From: JACRBK01 sp964427955
GTDB lineage: Bacteria > Chloroflexota > Anaerolineae > Aggregatilineales > Aggregatilineaceae
Direction: 5' to 3'
NCBI GenBank assembly: GCA_964427955.1
Contig: CAYRWY010000032.1
Span: forward strand, 1-24,847
DNA: 24,847 nt
Position numbers and translations under genes: made by a program. Within the stretch, counting starts at the first letter, position 1; each line of letters starts with the position of its first letter. Under the pieces are notes generated by a model. The model saw nothing but the letters and a program-made list of their open reading frames with translations. It was not told the origin of the DNA and did no database searches. Shown here piece after piece: positions 7,889 through 15,343 of this stretch.

Positions 7889-8827
7889 ATGCAGACCATG
7901 ACCGCTGCCCCTGCCCGGCCCCGCCTCGGACGACTCCAGCTCCTTTCACGCGATATCTGGCGGCACCGTTGGGCGTATGTTTTTATTTCACCCTTCTACC
8001 TTTTGTTCGCCATCTTCGGCCTGTTTCCCATCGGCTATTCGCTCTACCTGAGCCTGCACGAGTGGAACGGCGTGCGCCCGATGACCTATATCGGCCTGGA
8101 AAACTACCAGTTCGTGTTCAGCGACAAGGGCCAGTTGTTCTGGGACGCGGTCATGCACAGCGTCAAGCTCTTTTTCATGTACGTGCCGCTCATGACCCTG
8201 CTGGCCCTGGTGCTGGCCGTGCTGTTGAATTCGGGTTATGTGCGCCTGTTCCGCTTCTTCCGTACGACGCTGTTCATGCCCTACGTCACCTCGATGATCG
8301 CGGCGGGCTTCGTGTTCCAGATCCTGCTCGGCACCCAGGGCGGCACGTTCAACGAAATCCTGGCCTGGCTGGGACTCAAAAAAGTCGCCTGGCTGGATAC
8401 GGTCACGGGCACCCAGGTCTCGCTCTCGATCATGCTGATCTGGGGCTGGCTGGGCTACAACATGGTGATCATGCTGGCCGGGCTGCAAACCATCTCGAAT
8501 GACCTGACGGATGCGGCGCGCGTCGATGGGGCGAACAGCGTGCAGGCCTTTACCTTCATCACCGTCCCGCTGATGCGCCCGGTGATCCTGTTCTCGCTGG
8601 TGCTGTCCACGATTGGGACCTTCAACCTGTTCAACGAGGTCATGGCGCTGGCCGGACCGAATGGCGGCACCAAGCGCGCCGTGCAGACACCGATGATCCT
8701 GATCTACAACACCGGGTTCCGGCACTTCAAATTCGGGCGCGCCTCTGCCGAAGCCTACGTCTATTTCATGTTGATCGCCGTGCTGACGTTCATCCAGTTC
8801 CGCTATTTTGGCGAGCGTGAGAAATGA
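7889..8827 (+). CDS. ABC sugar transporter permease (MalF/UgpA type)
   Basis: This 312-residue protein is an inner-membrane permease of the carbohydrate uptake family. It has about six hydrophobic segments, beginning WAYVFISPFYLLFAIFGLFP, and the cytoplasmic EAA-loop signature DAARVDGA...PLMRP, which docks on the ATPase. I prefer the ATG at 7889 because GGGGAG (7874-7879) lies 9 bases upstream; an in-frame ATG at 7868 precedes that ribosome site and would add 7 residues. It follows the binding-protein gene after a hairpin and overlaps the second permease by four bases (ATGA), so the two permeases are coupled and expected to form a heterodimer. No ATPase gene is in the operon, so a shared MsmK/UgpC-type ATPase encoded elsewhere is expected. 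Confidence 0.93.
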   Translation: MQTMTAAPARPRLGRLQLLSRDIWRHRWAYVFISPFYLLFAIFGLFPIGYSLYLSLHEWNGVRPMTYIGLENYQFVFSDKGQLFWDAVMHSVKLFFMYVPLMTLLALVLAVLLNSGYVRLFRFFRTTLFMPYVTSMIAAGFVFQILLGTQGGTFNEILAWLGLKKVAWLDTVTGTQVSLSIMLIWGWLGYNMVIMLAGLQTISNDLTDAARVDGANSVQAFTFITVPLMRPVILFSLVLSTIGTFNLFNEVMALAGPNGGTKRAVQTPMILIYNTGFRHFKFGRASAEAYVYFMLIAVLTFIQFRYFGEREK

Positions 8828-9672
8828 GGACGGCGACCATGACGAAAACGATCATACAGACTGCGGTGCGGGGGATGGTCTATCTCGCCCTGTTTCTGCT
8901 GGCGGCGTTCATGCTGCTGCCGTTCGTCTGGACGCTCAGTTCCTCATTCAAGCCCATCGATCAGGTCTTCCACCATCCGCCCATCCTCATTTCGTCGCGC
9001 ATGACGCTGGACGGCTTCCATAACGTGCTGGACCGAGGGGCCGATCAGGCCTTCGTCAACACGCTGGTGCTGTCCACTACCTCCGCCCTCACCACGCTGT
9101 TTTTCTGCACGCTGGGCGGGTATGCCTTCGCCAAGCACAATTTTCCGGGCCGCCGCTTTTTGTTCGCGTTTCTGGTAGCGACGATGCTGGTCCCTCCGGC
9201 GGTGACCATCATCCCCAAGTACAAGATCATCGTCGAGCTGGGGCTGATCGATTCGTTCTTCGCGATCATCATTCCCAACGCGGCCACCGCCTTCGGCATC
9301 TTCTTCATGCGGCAGTATATCTATCGCTTTCCGGATGAACTGCTGGACGCCGCGCGTATCGACGGGTGCAGCGAATTCGGCGTGTTTCACCGTGTGGTCG
9401 CCCCGGCCATCGCGCCCGGCATGGTCAGCCTGGGCCTGATCTTCTTCATGTCGGCCTGGAACAACTACCTGGAACCGCTCATTTACCTGAAATCGCCGAG
9501 CAAATTCACGCTCACCCAGTTGATGATGTCGTTCCAGAGTCCCAACGGCGAAAGCCCCTTCCGTGACATCATGGCGGTGGGGGTGATCAGCATCATTCCC
9601 CTGATTCTGCTGTTCTTCATCTTCCAGCGCCGCATCGTCGAAGGCATCGCGGCGGGATCGGTCAAGGAATAG
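8824..9672 (+). CDS. ABC sugar transporter permease (MalG/UgpE type)
   Basis: This 282-residue membrane protein is the second permease of the pair. It has an N-terminal hydrophobic segment (VYLALFLLAAFMLLPFVWTL), several more transmembrane segments and the EAA loop DAARIDGCSEF...PAIAPG. It starts in a four-base ATGA overlap with the preceding permease. An in-frame ATG at 8839 with GAGGA upstream is an equally credible start and would remove five residues. Size and pattern match MalG-type permeases. It is the last gene of the operon; a G/C-rich stem-loop without a T-run lies about 45 bases downstream. With the binding protein and first permease it should import the glycoside hydrolysed by the divergent GH2 enzyme. 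Confidence 0.93.
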   Translation: MRTATMTKTIIQTAVRGMVYLALFLLAAFMLLPFVWTLSSSFKPIDQVFHHPPILISSRMTLDGFHNVLDRGADQAFVNTLVLSTTSALTTLFFCTLGGYAFAKHNFPGRRFLFAFLVATMLVPPAVTIIPKYKIIVELGLIDSFFAIIIPNAATAFGIFFMRQYIYRFPDELLDAARIDGCSEFGVFHRVVAPAIAPGMVSLGLIFFMSAWNNYLEPLIYLKSPSKFTLTQLMMSFQSPNGESPFRDIMAVGVISIIPLILLFFIFQRRIVEGIAAGSVKE

Positions 9673-9717
9673 CGCCTGCTCTCACAACCGGCAGCCTTCC
9701 CAACCCCGCGATAGGGT

Positions 9718-9756
9718 GCGCCCCCTCTCCACTCAAAGGTAATGGAGAGGGGGCGC
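9718..9756. terminator. GC-rich stem-loop after the sugar transporter operon
   Basis: A perfect 13-bp inverted repeat (9718-9730 with 9744-9756) has a 13-base loop. It lies 45 bases past the last permease and has no T-run after it. Termination or 3'-end protection is inferred. The rest of 9673-9898 holds only the extended -10 promoter of the next operon. Confidence 0.5.
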
Positions 9757-9847
9757 CGGATCTACCAGCAACATTTCGCAGGTCGTCCTCCCTGAAAAAC
9801 TGTTACCAAAATATCACCCAATTGGACCCGCTATTGTCACCCCGGCC

Positions 9848-9856
9848 TGATATACT
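9848..9856 (+). promoter_or_regulatory. Extended -10 promoter of the ATPase/GTPase/NifS/Fe-S operon
   Basis: TGATATACT gives a TG-N-TATACT extended -10 element, 42 bases before the first start codon. No good -35 is seen at 16-18 bases (TTGTCA at 9834 is only 11 bases away), which fits an extended -10 promoter. No operator palindrome is evident. Confidence 0.5.
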
Positions 9857-9898
9857 GCGCCTCTGTGTATGGGGGCGAGCTATCATGAGGAGTGTCAC

Positions 9899-10675
9899 AT
9901 GATTGAGACTATCACCATTCTCGGTGGACATGGTAAATCGGGGGTGCCGGAACCCGTCGAGCGGATCGAGTTCAAAATGGGCGATATTGTCAGCGTGGTA
10001 GGCCCAACCGGATCGGGGAAAACGACGCTGATCAACGACATCGAATTATTCGCCCAGGCCAACACCCCTACCGGGCGCAGCATTCTGATCAACGGGTCGC
10101 GCCCGCCGCTGGAATACCGTGACGATCCGGCGCATAACCCGATTGCCCTGATCACTCAGCACACCACCTTTTTGTCCGACCTCTCGGTCTACGATTTTCT
10201 GCACACCCATGCGCGCATCCGCAACACCCAGACGCACCAGGTGATCGAGCGCACGCTGGCTTTTGCTAACCAGTTGACCGGCGAGCCGGTGCTGGTCCAG
10301 AGCCGGATGACGGAGCTTTCCGGCGGGCAGACCCGCGCGCTGCTCATCGCAGACGCGACGATCATCTGTAATACGCCCATTGTCCTGCTGGACGAAGTGG
10401 AAAACGCCGGGATTCACCGCACCCGCGCGCTGGAACTGCTCCGGCAGCACCGCAAAATCTTCATCTTCGTGACGCACGATCCGCGCATTGCCCTGCTCTC
10501 CGATTACCGCATCGTCATGCAGAATGGCAGCATCACCCAGGTGTTGTACACCGATGCCGCCGAACAGCAGCTTTCGACGGCGGTGAGCAAGCTGGACGAT
10601 GCTCTTTCGGCTCTGCGAGACAAAATCCGGCGCGGCGAGCGCATTACCTCATTTGAAATGGAGCAGTGGCTATGA
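9899..10675 (+). CDS. Stand-alone ABC-type ATPase of a putative metallocofactor operon
   Basis: This 258-residue soluble ABC ATPase has Walker A GPTGSGKTT (35-43), Q-loop Q87, signature LSGGQ (140-144), Walker B IVLLDE (161-166) and H-loop H193 (VTHD). Where most ABC proteins have a SALD-type D-loop after Walker B, it has ENAGIHR, which is atypical. The C-terminal 50 residues look helical. The ATG at 9899 has GAGGAG six bases upstream; an in-frame ATG at 9869 precedes that ribosome site. No transmembrane partner lies in the operon. Its stop overlaps the start of the HypB-like GTPase by four bases, and a cysteine desulfurase and an Fe-S protein follow. An energy-coupling role in cofactor assembly, loosely comparable to SufC, is inference; an importer ATPase with distant partners is the alternative. 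Confidence 0.88.
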   Translation: MIETITILGGHGKSGVPEPVERIEFKMGDIVSVVGPTGSGKTTLINDIELFAQANTPTGRSILINGSRPPLEYRDDPAHNPIALITQHTTFLSDLSVYDFLHTHARIRNTQTHQVIERTLAFANQLTGEPVLVQSRMTELSGGQTRALLIADATIICNTPIVLLDEVENAGIHRTRALELLRQHRKIFIFVTHDPRIALLSDYRIVMQNGSITQVLYTDAAEQQLSTAVSKLDDALSALRDKIRRGERITSFEMEQWL

Positions 10676-11394
10676 AACTGGTGATCTGTGCCGGACCAGC
10701 AACCACCGGCAAAACGGCGGTGCTGCGCCATGTCATTCAGAAATTGGTCGATTCCGGGAGACGGCCCGCGTTCTTGAAAATCGACGTGCAGTTCGCCGAG
10801 GAAGACGAGCAGTTTGCCCGCGAATTCGGCATCCCAACGCGCAAGGTTTATTCGGGCGAATTGTGTCCGGATCACTGTAACGTCATGGTGCTGGGCGATG
10901 CGCTGCAATGGGCACATGCAAGCGACTGTGATGTCCTGTTGGTCGAGACGGCGGGTTTGTGTTTGCGCTGCTCGCCTTATGTCGATGGTGGTTTAGGCCT
11001 TGTCATCCTCGAAGCCACCAGCGGTATGAACCTCCCCCTCAAAGTTGGTCCCATGTTATCTCTCGCAGACGTCGCCGTCGTCACCAAGATCGACCGGGTC
11101 TCGCAGGCCGAGCGCGAAGTCTTCCGCGCCCGGATTCAGGATGTCGCGCCGGGAGTGCGCATCCGCGAAGTGAACGCCCTGTATGGCATCGGCATCGACC
11201 CCCTGCTCGATCACATCGCCGCCGCCCAGGACATCGCCTTCGATTTCAACCATCATCCGGCTAACCTGCTGCTGCGCGGCAATCCCCCCGTGGGAACCTG
11301 CACGATCTGCGTCGGCAAAAAGGAAATCGGTTGGCAGTCGCATTTCGGCGTGGTACGCGCCCTGGAAAACCAGAACTTCTACCGGGGGGAATGA
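10672..11394 (+). CDS. HypB-like SIMIBI GTPase (metal-insertion type) with extra cysteines
   Basis: This 240-residue P-loop GTPase has G1 GPATTGKT (8-15), a G3/Walker B region LLVETAG (89-95) and TKID as the base-recognition motif. By eye it aligns with HypB. SGELCPDHC (61-69) sits where HypB has its TG..CH metal motif. VETAGLCLRCSP sits where HypB has IENVGNLVCP. EATSGMNLPLK...TKID matches HypB's TEGEDKPLK...NKVD. Cysteines 65, 69, 97 and 100 could therefore form a nucleotide-sensitive metal site. A further CTIC pair is at 210-213. I chose the ATG at 10672, in a four-base overlap with the ATPase and with GGAG eight bases upstream. HypB and UreG deliver nickel to hydrogenase and urease, but neither enzyme is in this window. 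The metal and client here are unknown. Confidence 0.87.
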   Translation: MKLVICAGPATTGKTAVLRHVIQKLVDSGRRPAFLKIDVQFAEEDEQFAREFGIPTRKVYSGELCPDHCNVMVLGDALQWAHASDCDVLLVETAGLCLRCSPYVDGGLGLVILEATSGMNLPLKVGPMLSLADVAVVTKIDRVSQAEREVFRARIQDVAPGVRIREVNALYGIGIDPLLDHIAAAQDIAFDFNHHPANLLLRGNPPVGTCTICVGKKEIGWQSHFGVVRALENQNFYRGE

Positions 11395-11396
11395 CC

Positions 11397-12569
11397 ATGC
11401 GCATCTACTTCGACAATTCCGCCACTACCCCGCCCGATCCGCGCGTGGTCGAAGCCATGCTGCCCTTTCTGAGCGACATTTTTGGCAACCCGTCCAGCCT
11501 GCACTGGGCCGGACGGCAAGCGCGTCAGGTGATCGATCAGGCGCGGGCGCAGGTGGCCGGGCTGCTCAACGCCTCGCCGGACGAGATCATTTTCACCGGC
11601 AGCGGCACCGAAGCCGACAATCTGGCCTTGATGGGCGTCGTCGAGGCGCTGGGACAGTCCGACGTACATCTTATCACCAGTGCGATTGAGCATCCGGCGA
11701 TCCTGGAAGTCTGCCACCATCTGGAACAGCGGGGGGTGGACATCACCTACCTGCCGGTGAACGGCGACGGTCTGGTAGAGCCGTCCACACTGGCCGAGGC
11801 CCTGCGACCCAACACCCGGCTGGTGTCGATCATGGCCGCCAACAACGTCGTCGGCACGGTGCAGCCGATCCTGGAATTAGGTTGGATCGCCCGTGAACGC
11901 GGAGTTTTGTTCCATACGGATGCCGTGCAAGCCGTGGGCAAAGTCCCGCTGGACATGCAGTCCTTCCCGATCGATCTGCTGTCCCTCTCCGCCCACAAGC
12001 TGCACGGGCCGAAAGGGGTCGGGGCCTTGTACGTGCGCGCGGGCACGCCGCTGAAACCCGTGATTCACGGCGGGGGCCAGGAGCGCGGTCGGCGTTCGGC
12101 CACCGAAAATGTCGCCGGAATCGTGGGGCTGGGCCAGGCGGCGGAGATCGCCCAGGCGGAATTCGCGGTCGAAGCCGCGCGGCTGGTCGGCCTGCGAGAT
12201 CGCCTGATCGACTGCTTGACCATCACCGTTCCGAATGCCTACCTGATCGGCCACCGCTACCGGCGGCTGCCGGGCCACCTCTGCCTGGGATTGGCCGGAC
12301 AGGAAGGCGAAGCGATCCGGCTGATGCTGGCCCTGGACGAGGCGGGAATCGCCATTTCGACCGGCAGCGCGTGCAGCGCCAGCCATGCCAGCGAGCCGTC
12401 GTACATTTTGCAAGCGATGGGCTTCGATCCCATCCGGGCGCGCGGATCGCTGCGCATCACGTTAGGACGCTTCAATACTGACGCCGAAGTAGACCAGTTC
12501 TTAGCCATTTTCCCGCCGATCGCGGCAGATCTGCGGCCCATCACCTCCCGATCGTTTGTCACTCATTAG
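11397..12569 (+). CDS. Cysteine desulfurase, NifS/IscS class
   Basis: This 390-residue PLP enzyme converts cysteine to alanine and a protein persulfide, the sulfur source for Fe-S clusters and other sulfur cofactors. The start MRIYFDNSATTPPDP is typical. The PLP lysine is K201 in SAHKLHGPKG, and the catalytic cysteine is C326 in STGSACSAS, the class I (NifS/IscS) loop pattern. Length matches the family. The ATG at 11397 has GGGGGGA six bases upstream; an in-frame ATG at 11391 has no such spacing. It begins two bases after the GTPase stop, so it is in the same operon. No IscU/NifU scaffold follows; instead a cysteine-rich Fe-S protein is 11 bases downstream and may be the sulfur acceptor (inference). 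Confidence 0.95.
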   Translation: MRIYFDNSATTPPDPRVVEAMLPFLSDIFGNPSSLHWAGRQARQVIDQARAQVAGLLNASPDEIIFTGSGTEADNLALMGVVEALGQSDVHLITSAIEHPAILEVCHHLEQRGVDITYLPVNGDGLVEPSTLAEALRPNTRLVSIMAANNVVGTVQPILELGWIARERGVLFHTDAVQAVGKVPLDMQSFPIDLLSLSAHKLHGPKGVGALYVRAGTPLKPVIHGGGQERGRRSATENVAGIVGLGQAAEIAQAEFAVEAARLVGLRDRLIDCLTITVPNAYLIGHRYRRLPGHLCLGLAGQEGEAIRLMLALDEAGIAISTGSACSASHASEPSYILQAMGFDPIRARGSLRITLGRFNTDAEVDQFLAIFPPIAADLRPITSRSFVTH

Positions 12570-12580
12570 AGGAGCCGGAC

Positions 12581-13273
12581 ATGATCTCTGAACCTTCTGT
12601 CGTTTTACCCGGCCTGAACTGCGGCCTGTGCGGCTACCGCCGCTGTGAGGATCTGGCCGCCCGGCTGGACGAACAGCCCGACCTGATCCAACGCTGCATC
12701 CATCTTTCGGAGAATCGCCTGCCCGTACAGCCCGCTGCCTCGGCTCAAATTCCGCTCGTGATGTGCAACCCGCGCCGCGAGCCGATGGTCAAATCCGGCG
12801 AATTGACCTGGAAAGATACGCTGGGGCGCGACTTCGACTTCTATCTCGAACATTTCCCCGAAGAACCCGGCCCCCGCGAGATCATCCTGCCGCATAACCC
12901 ACTGCTCACCCGCGAGCTGGACTTGCAGCCCGGCGATATTCTGATTGGGCGTCCGCTGGGGATGTCGTGCGGCTGCCCGATCACCCACTGCGGCGTGGTG
13001 ATGGAAGCCGATCACCGGACCGGCGTGGTCGTGTGGTGTGTGACCGGCCCGCTGAACCCTCGCCAGAAGGGCTTCAAAGACATGGGCTACTACATCGCGG
13101 AAGGCTACGAGGGGCTGATCACCCAGACGCGCGCCGAACTCAAGATCGGGATGCGCTATTTCTTCCAGCCCCGCCTGTGTATGCTGCAATGGCGGCACAG
13201 CGGGCTGGTCAATTACCTCAACCGCGCGCCGGCTGGCTACCAGGTGCGGTTAGAGGGACTCTGGATCGGGTAG
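12581..13273 (+). CDS. Cysteine-rich (Fe-S)-binding protein
   Basis: This 230-residue protein begins with an Fe-S domain of the CGxCGxxxC type: C14, C17, C22 and C39, a C-x2-C-x4-C-x16-C pattern as in corrinoid Fe-S protein and Rnf/NqrB-type Fe4S4 domains. The rest is a domain I do not recognise, with a second cysteine group: C130-x-C132-x4-C137 (MSCGCPITHC), C153 (VVWCV), C200 (RLCMLQW) and a lone C62. There is no signal peptide or membrane segment. GAGGAG lies six bases before the ATG. It is the last gene of the ATPase/GTPase/NifS operon, 11 bases after the desulfurase. It could be the scaffold, the electron donor or the client whose cofactor the operon builds. Which of these is correct cannot be read from sequence. 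Confidence 0.85.
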   Translation: MISEPSVVLPGLNCGLCGYRRCEDLAARLDEQPDLIQRCIHLSENRLPVQPAASAQIPLVMCNPRREPMVKSGELTWKDTLGRDFDFYLEHFPEEPGPREIILPHNPLLTRELDLQPGDILIGRPLGMSCGCPITHCGVVMEADHRTGVVVWCVTGPLNPRQKGFKDMGYYIAEGYEGLITQTRAELKIGMRYFFQPRLCMLQWRHSGLVNYLNRAPAGYQVRLEGLWIG

Positions 13274-13283
13274 TCGGACTAAC

Positions 13284-13312
13284 TTCACAAAAGCCCCCCT
13301 GCCCGGTACAAT
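13284..13312 (+). promoter_or_regulatory. Promoter of the PatB-like gene
   Basis: TTCACA (13284-13289) and TACAAT (13307-13312) are spaced 17 bases, with an expected start near 13319, about 30 bases before the start codon. This gives the downstream aminotransferase-fold gene its own transcript, separate from the Fe-S operon, although read-through is possible. Confidence 0.6.
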
Positions 13313-13349
13313 TTCCCGACATTGACACCGTTGTATCTGGAGCAATCTC

Positions 13350-14513
13350 TTGACTACTTACGATTTTGATCAGGCGGTGGCGCTGCGCACGCCGGACAGC
13401 GTCAAATGGAATCTGTATGGCGAGCACGTGCTGCCGATGTGGGTGGCCGATATGGACTTTCCGACCGCCGGGCCGGTGATCCAGGCGCTGCACGAGCGCA
13501 TCGACCAGGGCATCCTGGGCTATCCGCTGGTGCCCGCCGAACTGCCCGGCGTGCTGGGCGAGCGCATGAAACGCCTCTATGGTTGGGACGTCCAGCCGGA
13601 GGAGATCGTCTTTCTGCCAGGGCTGGAATTCGGGATCAATCTGGTCAGCCAGTTAGTAGGCCGTCCGGGCGATGGCGTGCTGGTCCAGACGCCCATCTAC
13701 CCGCCGTTTCTGGCGGCCCCGCCCCACGGGGATCGCTTCTTGCAGCCCGTCGATCTGCTGTGCCGGGTCGAAGACGGGAACCTGCGTTACGAGATCGACT
13801 ACGAGGCGTTCGAGGCGGCGATCACGCCCCAGACCTCGCTGCTGCTGTTCTGCAACCCGCACAACCCCTCCGGGCGGGTCTTCACCCGCGAGGAGATCAC
13901 GCGCGTGGCCGAAATCTGCCTCAAGCACGGCGTGACGATCTGCTCGGACGAAATTCACGGCGATCTGGTCTACGATGGGCGTAAGCACGTCCCGACCGCG
14001 TCGATCTCGCCCGACATCAGCCAGCACACCATCACCTTCTTCGCACCGAGCAAGACCTACAACATCGCCGGGCTGCGCTGCTCGATTGCCATCGTACAGA
14101 ATCCCGACTTGCGGAAGAAGCTCAACGACGCCGTCGCCCACTCGCACGCGCCGATGAACGTGCTGGGCTTCACGGCAGCGCTGGCGGCGTATCGCTACGG
14201 GGATGAGTGGCTGTCGCAGCTCCTGGTCTATTTGCAGCAGAATCGCGATGAGCTGGTCGCGTATGTACATGAAAATCTGCCGCAGGTGCGCATCACCCGG
14301 CCCGAAGGCACCTACCTGGCCTGGCTGGACTGCGGCGACCTCAAGCTCGAGCCGTCGTCGTACCAGTTCTTCCTGGACCAGGCCCAGGTCGCGCTCGGCA
14401 ACGGGAGCATGTTTGGCGAAAAACGGGGCCGGGACTTCGTGCGCCTGAACTTCGCCTGTGCGCGGGCCACGTTGTACGAGGGTCTCAACCGCCTGCGCGC
14501 CGCCCTCCCCTGA
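13350..14513 (+). CDS. patB: PatB/MalY-type cystathionine beta-lyase (C-S lyase), PLP-dependent
   Basis: This 387-residue fold-type I PLP enzyme has the opening LPMWVADMDFPTA seen in PatB/MalY proteins, a substrate-loop FCNPHNPSGRVF, the SDEIHGDLVY motif and the PLP lysine K235 in FAPSKTYNIAGLR. These enzymes cleave C-S bonds of cystathionine or cysteine to give pyruvate, ammonia and a thiol or sulfide. The likely start is the TTG at 13350, with GGAG seven bases upstream; no better in-frame ATG lies near. A clean intrinsic terminator follows the stop. It has its own promoter but lies directly after the cysteine desulfurase operon, so a link to sulfur supply is possible (inference). A general aminotransferase role is the alternative. 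Confidence 0.87.
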   Translation: MTTYDFDQAVALRTPDSVKWNLYGEHVLPMWVADMDFPTAGPVIQALHERIDQGILGYPLVPAELPGVLGERMKRLYGWDVQPEEIVFLPGLEFGINLVSQLVGRPGDGVLVQTPIYPPFLAAPPHGDRFLQPVDLLCRVEDGNLRYEIDYEAFEAAITPQTSLLLFCNPHNPSGRVFTREEITRVAEICLKHGVTICSDEIHGDLVYDGRKHVPTASISPDISQHTITFFAPSKTYNIAGLRCSIAIVQNPDLRKKLNDAVAHSHAPMNVLGFTAALAAYRYGDEWLSQLLVYLQQNRDELVAYVHENLPQVRITRPEGTYLAWLDCGDLKLEPSSYQFFLDQAQVALGNGSMFGEKRGRDFVRLNFACARATLYEGLNRLRAALP

Positions 14514-14521
14514 TCAGTCAC

Positions 14522-14553
14522 CCGGTCTCGCCGCCCAGCGAGACCGGTTTTTT
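14522..14553 (+). terminator. Intrinsic terminator after the PatB-like gene
   Basis: A 9-bp stem CCGGTCTCG/CGAGACCGG (14522-14530 with 14539-14547) with an 8-base loop is followed by TTTTTT. It reaches the stop codon of the convergent ABC-2 permease gene. Confidence 0.92.
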
Positions 14554-15343
14554 AGCGATTGCGCTCCATGCGCACAAACAGGATCGTCCCCGCCACCAGG
14601 AAAAGCCCAAACATGCCGACGATCACCGCGACGTCGAGCAGCGGCGCCGACTGCACAGCGCGCGCAAAATCGGCGGTGCCGGTATAGAACGCGCCACGCG
14701 TGAAGTCCACCGCATAACGCAGCGGCGAGATCAGCGAGAAAAACGTCACGACCGGCGGCAGATTCGTCACCGGGTTGAACACGCCCGCCAGGAAATACTG
14801 CGGCAGCATGATGAACGGGAAAACCTGTTCGGCGGCGCGGCGGCTGGGCAGGTTGGCCAGGATCACGATCCCGAAGGAGCCGCCCAACAGGCACACGACG
14901 AAGCCGACCGGAATCAGGCCGAGCAGTTGGCCCGCCGTGATCGACACCCCCGCCGTGAGCGCGACGACGATGCCAAAGACCAGAATCCCGATTCCCTGCG
15001 CCATCGCGACCAGCGATTCGCCCAAGATTTTGCCGAAGACAATCGAGTAGCGGGAAATCGGCGAGACGAAAATCTCCTGGCTGAAGTCGTTATCGCGATC
15101 TTCGATCAGCGAGATGATGCCGAACGCCGCCGACTGGAACAGTGTTTGGGCGTAGACGCCGGTGAAAGTGTAGAGCAGGAAATTGTAGCCCAACACCGAT
15201 CCCATGCTGGCCTGAAAACTCGATCCCAGGATAGCGATGAAGACGAACGGGAAAATGAACGACGCCGCGATGCGTGGACGGTCGCGCAGGAACTTGAGCA
15301 GATCGCGGTAGGCAATGGTCAGAATCGCGTTGAAATCAGTCAT
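14552..15343 (-). CDS. ABC-2 type exporter permease (DrrB-like)
   Basis: This 263-residue inner-membrane protein starts MTDFNAILTIAYRDLLKFLR, then has about six hydrophobic segments, including ASFIFPFVFIAILGSS near the N-terminus and PQYFLAGVFNPVTNLPP, the typical ABC-2 motif before the last segments. It pairs with the overlapping upstream ATPase to make an efflux pump for a drug, lipid or other hydrophobic compound; the substrate is unknown. The start codon at 15343 lies inside the end of the ATPase gene (8-base overlap), giving translational coupling. An in-frame ATG at 15352 is an alternative. It is the last gene of the MarR-ATPase-permease operon. Confidence 0.92.
   Translation of the reverse strand: MTDFNAILTIAYRDLLKFLRDRPRIAASFIFPFVFIAILGSSFQASMGSVLGYNFLLYTFTGVYAQTLFQSAAFGIISLIEDRDNDFSQEIFVSPISRYSIVFGKILGESLVAMAQGIGILVFGIVVALTAGVSITAGQLLGLIPVGFVVCLLGGSFGIVILANLPSRRAAEQVFPFIMLPQYFLAGVFNPVTNLPPVVTFFSLISPLRYAVDFTRGAFYTGTADFARAVQSAPLLDVAVIVGMFGLFLVAGTILFVRMERNR

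Noticed and set aside
9899..13273. Assignment of the four-gene operon to SUF, ISC, NIF or HYP
   Set aside because: There is no SufB/SufD, IscU/NifU, HypA/C/D/E/F, hydrogenase or nitrogenase gene. Only the desulfurase and the HypB-like fold are shared with those systems.
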